A stretch of DNA of 6,034 nucleotides from Candidatus Aenigmatarchaeota archaeon (GTDB lineage: Archaea; Aenigmatarchaeota; Aenigmatarchaeia; QMZP01; JAFGSV01). The DNA lies in contig CP070804.1 in NCBI GenBank assembly GCA_020343635.1, positions 172,432 through 178,465 of the forward strand, in the 5' to 3' direction. Position 1 is the first letter of the stretch, and each line of letters starts with the position of its first letter. This document shows positions 1 to 4,597 of the stretch, in pieces. The position numbers were made by a program, and so were the translations under genes. The notes under the pieces are model-generated. The model worked only from the letters and a program-made list of their open reading frames with translations. It did not search any database and was not told the origin of the DNA.

Positions 1-1
1 A

Positions 2-316
2 AACTGGGCCCATCTTCATGCAAGAGGCGCTGGTTTCCTGAAGTCGCAGGAGGATTTCAAGAGGATCATCGAACAGGTCAGGCAGAGCATCGGACAGCAG
101 TGGATAAAGGATGCATACTTCTTCTTTTCAGGTATAAAATACGGACCCTCAGGAGAGATAGGCCACACATCATTCATCAATTCCGACATGAAACTTGAGC
201 ATTTGATAAGAAGCAGCTTGTCTTACGGGATTGGCGGTACGATAATCTTTGAGGAACCGGAAAGGGAGAAGAACATAGTGGCCATGCTTGACGGTCTCGG
301 GGATATGGTAAGATGA
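2..316 (+). CDS. Endonuclease IV-like AP endonuclease, C-terminal part (5' end cut by window)
   Basis: The last 104 residues of a xylose-isomerase-like TIM barrel of the archaeal endonuclease IV type, which cleaves DNA at abasic sites using bound metal ions. Codons begin at base 2 and end at TGA 314-316. Visible family landmarks are NWAHLHAR at residues 1-8 of the fragment (the strand carrying the Asp-x-x-His metal ligands), FSGIKYG at 42-48 followed by GExxH at 51-55, and the final strand GTIIFEEP at 79-86 with its metal-binding Glu. From memory of the family, the first motif usually starts with Asp rather than Asn, and a His usually precedes the SGI motif where this protein has Phe, so two ligand positions may be altered. 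The stop overlaps the kinase start by ATGA, implying translational coupling. The family call is good; activity on abasic DNA is inferred, and the N-terminal ligands cannot be seen. Confidence 0.8.
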   Translation, partial: NWAHLHARGAGFLKSQEDFKRIIEQVRQSIGQQWIKDAYFFFSGIKYGPSGEIGHTSFINSDMKLEHLIRSSLSYGIGGTIIFEEPEREKNIVAMLDGLGDMVR

Positions 317-852
317 TAGTGACAATTACGGGGATGCCCGGTTCTGGAAAAACCACAGTCGGAAGGTTGCTTGCAAAGAAGCTGGGATACGAATTCTATT
401 CCGTCGGTGAACTCAGAGGTAAATGGGCCCTTGAGAGGGGAATGACCATAGACGAGCTGAACAAGCTCGGCGAGACAGAAGACTGGACAGACAAGAAGGC
501 GGATGAATGGCAGGTGGAGATAGCCAAAAGGGGAGAGAACGCGGTCATAGACGGCAGGCTTTCCTTCCATTTCATACCGAATTCCTTCAAGGTCTTCCTG
601 ACCGTGGACCCTGACACCGGGGTGAAGAGGGTCTACGGCGACAAGAGGGAAGACGAAAAAACCGATGACATAAATCAGCTTAAGAAGGACCTCGCAAAGA
701 GGGGCGAAAGCGATGTGCTGCGTTACAAAAAGCACTATGGTGTGGACATAACGGAGATGCATAACTACGATCTTGTGGTTGATACGACAGGGATGAAAAT
801 AGAAGAGGTCGTGGAAAGGGTCCACGAAGAGTTCAGGAAAAGGTTCGAATAA
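313..852 (+). CDS. cmk: Archaeal-type cytidylate kinase, (d)CMP kinase
   Basis: A 179-residue P-loop nucleoside monophosphate kinase that would phosphorylate CMP or dCMP with ATP in the cytoplasm for pyrimidine nucleotide supply. Walker A is GMPGSGKT at residues 7-14. It is followed by the family's substrate-helix region (YSVGELRGKWALERGMTIDE, 29-48) and the DGRLSF strand at 80-85, which corresponds to the usual EGRL element. The C-terminal part has the RYKKHYGVDI stretch (137-146) and YDLVVDTT (152-159), both typical of short archaeal CMP kinases. The length fits that family, which lacks the insert of bacterial Cmk. The ATG at 313 overlaps the preceding stop, supporting coupled translation with the endonuclease gene. 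The basic, charged segment at 105-130 takes the place of the lid. A related NMP kinase with other specificity cannot be excluded. Confidence 0.82.
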   Translation: MIVTITGMPGSGKTTVGRLLAKKLGYEFYSVGELRGKWALERGMTIDELNKLGETEDWTDKKADEWQVEIAKRGENAVIDGRLSFHFIPNSFKVFLTVDPDTGVKRVYGDKREDEKTDDINQLKKDLAKRGESDVLRYKKHYGVDITEMHNYDLVVDTTGMKIEEVVERVHEEFRKRFE

Positions 853-854
853 AA

Positions 855-862
855 TTTATAAT
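855..862 (+). promoter_or_regulatory. Possible archaeal TATA box for the KaiC-like gene
   Basis: The A/T-rich element TTTATAAT, preceded by purine-rich AATAAAA, lies in the only intergenic gap on the plus strand. Its centre is about 35 bases before the TTG start at 893. A start of transcription about 25 bases downstream would leave a very short leader around the GGTGG site. The gap is A/T-rich overall, so the match could be chance, and readthrough from the kinase gene is also possible. Confidence 0.3.
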
Positions 863-882
863 GTCCAGTTCAATTAATTATA

Positions 883-889
883 AGGTGGT
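883..889 (+). promoter_or_regulatory. Ribosome binding site deciding the TTG start at 893
   Basis: AGGTGGT resembles the archaeal AGGTGAT site complementary to the 16S rRNA 3' end. It ends 3 bases before TTG 893-895. An in-frame TAA at 881-883 lies just upstream, and the next Met in frame is residue 66, beyond the P-loop, so TTG must be the start. Confidence 0.65.
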
Positions 890-892
890 TCT

Positions 893-1510
893 TTGGAGAG
901 GGTAAAGAGCGGCGTTCCGGGTTTTGACGATCTCATTCAGGGAGGTTTCCCGAAAAACTTCGTAGTGCTTGTTTCTGGTTCTCCCGGGACTGGCAAGACC
1001 ATATTCGGCCTTCACTTCCTCAACGAGGGCCTGAAGAACGGTGAGAAATGCGCATACATAACTTATTCACAGGCACCAAAGGACATAATGGACCAGGCAG
1101 CGGAATTCGGGTGGGACATGACAGGGGTCAAGTTCCTTGAACTGAAGCCGGAGGAGTTCGAGGAGGCCCTCACCGGAAAGCAGTTCGACAGGATAGTCCT
1201 GGATTCGCTATCATCCATTGCTGTCATGACTAGGAATTCACTAGGAAGGTTCATAATGAAGACGAAAGGGATGGGCTGTACCACCATACTCGTTTCCGAG
1301 CTTGCCAAGGAAAGTGTGTGGCTGAGCAGGGACACCATATCGGAATTTCTGACTGATGGTGTTATCCACCTTAAGTCAGTCGAGGCTGCGGGAGAAGTGA
1401 AAAACCTGCTGAAAGTCGAGAAGATGCGTTCTACTGGAATAGAGAGGAAGTCGAACATATACAATATAACCAGCAAGGGATTTGAAGTGAAGACCTACAA
1501 GGTGAGGTAA
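893..1510 (+). CDS. Single-domain KaiC/RadA-like ATPase
   Basis: A 205-residue RecA-fold ATPase of the single-domain KaiC type found widely in archaea, usually thought to be regulatory or signalling proteins in the cytoplasm. The N-terminal VPGFDDLIQGGFP (8-20) and Walker A GSPGTGKT (29-36) are typical. Walker B is FDRIVLDSLS (98-107), the sensor strand is TTILVSE (130-136), the DGVIHL strand is at 155-160, and the C-terminal KMR motif is at 177-179, used for inter-subunit ATP contact in KaiC hexamers. The usual pair of catalytic glutamates after the YIT strand is absent: residues 58-61 read YSQA. This suggests slow or absent ATP hydrolysis with nucleotide binding retained. The start is TTG with a good binding site. 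The gene converges on the nucleotidyltransferase-HEPN gene with no bases between the two stop codons. Family is clear; partner and role are unknown. Confidence 0.85.
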   Translation: MERVKSGVPGFDDLIQGGFPKNFVVLVSGSPGTGKTIFGLHFLNEGLKNGEKCAYITYSQAPKDIMDQAAEFGWDMTGVKFLELKPEEFEEALTGKQFDRIVLDSLSSIAVMTRNSLGRFIMKTKGMGCTTILVSELAKESVWLSRDTISEFLTDGVIHLKSVEAAGEVKNLLKVEKMRSTGIERKSNIYNITSKGFEVKTYKVR

Positions 1511-2731
1511 TCACTCGTTGTTTGCTCTTTCTTTCAGTATCTTGCCAACCTCGCGTATGAACTTCCTGACGTATTCCCTCTGAAGAAGTATGTGCTGCTT
1601 GGGAAGGTCGAGTGACTTTCCGTCCTTTGTCATTTTCTTCAGTTTCTTGAGCTCCCTGAAGGCATACAGGTAGTTCTCTGATATGAGGCCGGTCTTCACG
1701 AGCTCGCTCTCGAAAAGCTTCTCTATGTTTGTTATCTTTTTCTTCTTTGGTGTCTTCTTCAGGGCCTGAAGAAGCGTTATCGTGGTCTCCTCCATAATGC
1801 TGTAGGACTTGTCAATTATGTTCTCCCTCTTCATTACCTCTATCCTGACTATGAGCTGCTGCATCCTCTTCACGAACTGCTTTGTCTTCTTTATCCAGGA
1901 GTCGAGTTCCCCCCCTGGCATGGTCTGCTTCTTCCTGTGCTCCACATCCTTCCTAACATCTACCATATTTTTCAGCCATTCAGCATACTTCGGCTCCAGC
2001 AGCTTTATCTTGACCGCCGACCTCTCCAGTGCTTCTGCGGCATCCGACGGTCTGGGCGGGCTCTCACCGAGGAACATGAGCACGGCCTGCGCGGATTCCA
2101 TCATGGCATAATAGCAGTCCTCTACGACCATGTATATCTTCGCATTCTCGACCCTCTTTATCCTTCTTGGCGCCCTCTCTATGTACTTCTCGACCGCCTC
2201 CTTGCTGGGCTTTATCTCGCCCATCTGCAGCAACCGCTTTATCGGAAGGAACGTGTCCTTGTCGTAAACAGGGACGCCTTCCCGTATGAAGTTGAATACT
2301 ATGGGATGGCCCAGCCTCACCATGTTCCAGAACTCCGTCAGAAGGTACGGCTGCTGTACGGAAAGCTGGGAGTGTATGTCCTTCGATATCTTCACCATCT
2401 CTGCGTCTATCTTGTCCTTGGCCATGGGCGTTATCTTCTGCCTGGTGTCGTCAATTATAACGAATACGTCGATATCAGACTTCCCCTTCCACTCCTCTCT
2501 TGCAGTTGAACCGAAAAGCACGACAGACCTCACAACATGACCGTATTTCTTCAGGAGCTCCTTCGCGAATTTCTTTAGTATGTCTATTCTTTCCTTCTTG
2601 TCCTTGACTTCCTCTATCTTGTCCTTGTCCTCCGAAGGCTTTTCCTTGAAGTCGTTGTCTATGAAACCGCCATCGTCCTTTATATGAAGTGTCTCCCCTT
2701 TGTTAATTATTTTTTTCCTGACCATTCCCAA
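1511..2731 (-). CDS. Fused minimal nucleotidyltransferase-HEPN domain protein
   Basis: A 406-residue protein joining two domains that are separate in the MntA-HepT toxin-antitoxin pair. Residues 1-45 are a charged, probably flexible tail. The Pol-beta-like nucleotidyltransferase domain spans about 46-160, with LFGS at 72-75 and SDIDVFV at 85-91; this is an exact GS-x10-DxD motif (G74, S75, D86, D88). The HEPN helical domain spans about 177-300, with AQAVLMFLGESPPRPS at 214-229 and an R-x4-H motif at R260-H265, the RNase signature of HEPN proteins. Residues 305-402 form a second helical region that resembles a degenerate HEPN bundle without the motif, after a lysine-rich linker. The start is TTG 2731-2729, with AGGTGA at 2741-2736; ATG 2725 is an alternative six bases later. 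It is the last gene of the minus-strand run, 30 bases after the TIM-barrel gene. It may act as nucleotidyltransferase, RNase or both; this is unproven. Confidence 0.82.
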   Translation of the reverse strand: MGMVRKKIINKGETLHIKDDGGFIDNDFKEKPSEDKDKIEEVKDKKERIDILKKFAKELLKKYGHVVRSVVLFGSTAREEWKGKSDIDVFVIIDDTRQKITPMAKDKIDAEMVKISKDIHSQLSVQQPYLLTEFWNMVRLGHPIVFNFIREGVPVYDKDTFLPIKRLLQMGEIKPSKEAVEKYIERAPRRIKRVENAKIYMVVEDCYYAMMESAQAVLMFLGESPPRPSDAAEALERSAVKIKLLEPKYAEWLKNMVDVRKDVEHRKKQTMPGGELDSWIKKTKQFVKRMQQLIVRIEVMKRENIIDKSYSIMEETTITLLQALKKTPKKKKITNIEKLFESELVKTGLISENYLYAFRELKKLKKMTKDGKSLDLPKQHILLQREYVRKFIREVGKILKERANNE

Positions 2732-2735
2732 TTAT

Positions 2736-2741
2736 TCACCT
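2736..2741 (-). promoter_or_regulatory. Ribosome binding site for the nucleotidyltransferase-HEPN gene
   Basis: On the minus strand AGGTGA lies 4 bases before TTG 2731-2729 and 10 bases before ATG 2725-2723. The 4-base spacing is close to that seen for the TTG-started KaiC-like gene, which favours TTG as the start here too. The site sits in the 30-base gap after the TIM-barrel stop codon. Confidence 0.6.
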
Positions 2742-2761
2742 AAATGATTAAAAAGTATGCC

Positions 2762-4588
2762 CTATCTGACTTCTTCCTTCTTGAATATCTCGCGTTTTCC
2801 CTTCTTCACAGCAGCAGTCGAAAGAAGTCCCCATTCCTCTTCAGGGACCTCAAAAAGATCCTTGAGCACGTCGAACCTGTGGTCCATCATTATCTGGCCC
2901 TGTCTCCTCTCGTCGAACGCTGTCTTCTCCAGGCCGTAGAACTCCAGCGGAAGGTCTTTCGGAGGCACGTCCTTGTGCAGGAACTTCGCCATGATCTTCA
3001 GCGCGTCGACAGCTTGCCTGAAAGGGTCGTCACCTCCGCCCCTTTCGAAGATCAGATATACTGTGTGATCGTCCTTCTTCCCTGCCCCGGCCATGCGAAG
3101 ATTCCACAGAAGCTGGTATACTTCTGTCTGGCCAAGCTCTATGGGATAATGCGAGTGAAGAGGCGTAGGATAAGTGGCGTGTACAGACTGTATCATTTTT
3201 CCGTATTCAGGGAAGTTCTCCACCATCTTAGCTCCCTCGATCCATGGATCATAGCCCTGCGTAGCCAGGTGCTCGTTATCTATGGTTATCCATATCCGGT
3301 CTGTGTTCAGCTTCTTTCTTACGGACTTTATGGCCGCATATATCTGCTTCGGATGTGAAAGCATGTACCGGCCTGCGTACTTCGGGTCTCTCGCGTCAGG
3401 AATCTCTATGGTTACCCTGAGTTTTTTCGCGATCTCCTGCCTTTCCGGGTCCCCCTTGAGCTCCTTTGGTATGTACTCGTTGTCTATCCAATTAAGCAGA
3501 GCCTCAACGTGTCCTTCCAGGAACTTTGCACCTACGACAGCGTAGAAGAACTCCTTGAACTCCCTGTCGTTGTTCTTCTCGGCCAGATCCCACGATCTGG
3601 TCAGCCAGTTATCATCAGAGTAGTCCATGCCGTACTTCTGGATGACATCCTTGTACACCTCTGCCATGGAAATCCACTGGGGATCCTTATCGAAGAAGAG
3701 ATGATGCGCCATTATCTTGTATACATCCACAAGCCTTCCCATGGTGTCTATCCTCCAGCGCCTGTTTTCATATTTCTTCTCAGAAAGTTTCTTCATCACC
3801 TTTTCATCAAGTAATTTCCTCCTGAGAAGTGACTCGTTCTGACCACCCTTTTCAGAAACTTCTTCTGTTATTTTTTCAATTGTTTCCTTGTACTTCTTAG
3901 CAAGGGCATTAAACCTCTCCCAGTCTTCCTTTCTCCCGGAAAGTCTGGCTCTGTTTTCTGCCTCAGCCAACCTAAGTTCCTTCTGCAGTTCCTCCTGCCT
4001 GCGCTGTATCTCCGCCTGCTCCCAAGCCCTCTGCCTCGCATGCGACCTCGACATGGCATCGTGTATCTCATCCTCGTCAAGTATGTACTGATCATAGGGT
4101 ATGTCGCCGATTGATCTGAGGTTCTTGACAAACCAGTTCCTAAGCCTGTTATTGTTGTACAAAACCTCGGAGATGAAGTTGCCGTCGTGATCACACATGG
4201 TGATGGTGAGCTTGGTACCTGTATATGTAAGCAGCTCGACCCAGAAATGCAGACAGGCGTGGAAGAGGACGTACTTGCATCCCGCGTTCACCGCAGACCT
4301 GACAGATTTCTCCATGTGGTCCTGGGCGTCCCTCCAGTCTGTCCTCTCGGGCATGCACATCGGCACCGTGAGGCTTCCGTGGAAAAGGAGGTCCAGACCC
4401 TGATTCTTTGATATGTTCCTGAGCTCCTCCCCTTCTGTTTCCGTTATCTCGTGGGGGGTATCACCCGATATCTCCACGACATCAGTGCCCCTTGTCAGCG
4501 TGTATCCTATCTTCTTAAGGGTACTCGCAAGACTGACATCATGTGCGATATAGTAAAGACCTGTAGTGACTCCTACTTTGAATGGCAT
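2762..4588 (-). CDS. Large endonuclease IV-like TIM-barrel protein with a long helical insertion
   Basis: A 608-residue protein (ATG 4588). Its two ends form one xylose-isomerase-like TIM barrel and its middle is an insertion. Residues matching the endonuclease IV metal ligands can be placed in order: H70 (LLFHGS), H110 (VLFHAC), E395 (TIEIPD), D437 and H440 (IDNEH), H470 (SVHATY), H480 (HSHYPIELG) and E515 (LIFERGG). H478 stands where the Asp of the usual DxH is expected. H70-H110 and D437-H440 have the same spacing as in E. coli Nfo. About 250 extra residues (roughly 145-390) lie between the third and fourth ligand strands. They include a charged coiled coil at 175-247 and Trp/Phe-rich helices at 275-375. 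GTG 4597 directly follows the upstream stop and has no binding site, whereas ATG 4588 has a weak GTGGTT. The metal site suggests phosphodiester or sugar chemistry; the true substrate is unknown. Confidence 0.72.
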   Translation of the reverse strand: MPFKVGVTTGLYYIAHDVSLASTLKKIGYTLTRGTDVVEISGDTPHEITETEGEELRNISKNQGLDLLFHGSLTVPMCMPERTDWRDAQDHMEKSVRSAVNAGCKYVLFHACLHFWVELLTYTGTKLTITMCDHDGNFISEVLYNNNRLRNWFVKNLRSIGDIPYDQYILDEDEIHDAMSRSHARQRAWEQAEIQRRQEELQKELRLAEAENRARLSGRKEDWERFNALAKKYKETIEKITEEVSEKGGQNESLLRRKLLDEKVMKKLSEKKYENRRWRIDTMGRLVDVYKIMAHHLFFDKDPQWISMAEVYKDVIQKYGMDYSDDNWLTRSWDLAEKNNDREFKEFFYAVVGAKFLEGHVEALLNWIDNEYIPKELKGDPERQEIAKKLRVTIEIPDARDPKYAGRYMLSHPKQIYAAIKSVRKKLNTDRIWITIDNEHLATQGYDPWIEGAKMVENFPEYGKMIQSVHATYPTPLHSHYPIELGQTEVYQLLWNLRMAGAGKKDDHTVYLIFERGGGDDPFRQAVDALKIMAKFLHKDVPPKDLPLEFYGLEKTAFDERRQGQIMMDHRFDVLKDLFEVPEEEWGLLSTAAVKKGKREIFKKEEVR

Positions 4589-4597
4589 AATAACCAC

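Noticed and set aside
223..825. Long open frame of about 200 codons on the minus strand opposite the kinase gene
   Set aside because: It lies almost entirely over the clear cmk frame, its protein has no recognisable motif, and it has the His/Leu/Pro-rich look of an antisense shadow.
1937..2509. 190-codon plus-strand open frame opposite the nucleotidyltransferase-HEPN gene
   Set aside because: The minus-strand frame carries the exact GS-x10-DxD and R-x4-H motifs; the plus-strand product is motif-free and rich in Leu, Tyr, Arg and His as expected for a shadow.
2746..2757. T-run and TATA-like stretch (CTTTTTAATC on the minus strand) between the TIM-barrel and nucleotidyltransferase-HEPN genes, as terminator or internal promoter
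   Set aside because: Only five T in a row and no hairpin. The A/T-rich gap is 30 bases, and the match to a TATA box is too weak to call.
2744..3358. 204-codon plus-strand open frame opposite the TIM-barrel C-terminus
   Set aside because: The opposite frame encodes metal-ligand motifs of a known superfamily; this one has no recognisable domain and no convincing binding site.
3848..4063. Glu/Lys/Arg-rich segment of the TIM-barrel protein as a possible nucleotide repeat
   Set aside because: The charge pattern reflects a coiled-coil protein segment; no repeated nucleotide unit is visible. No CRISPR-like array, tRNA, rRNA or insertion sequence was seen anywhere in the window.
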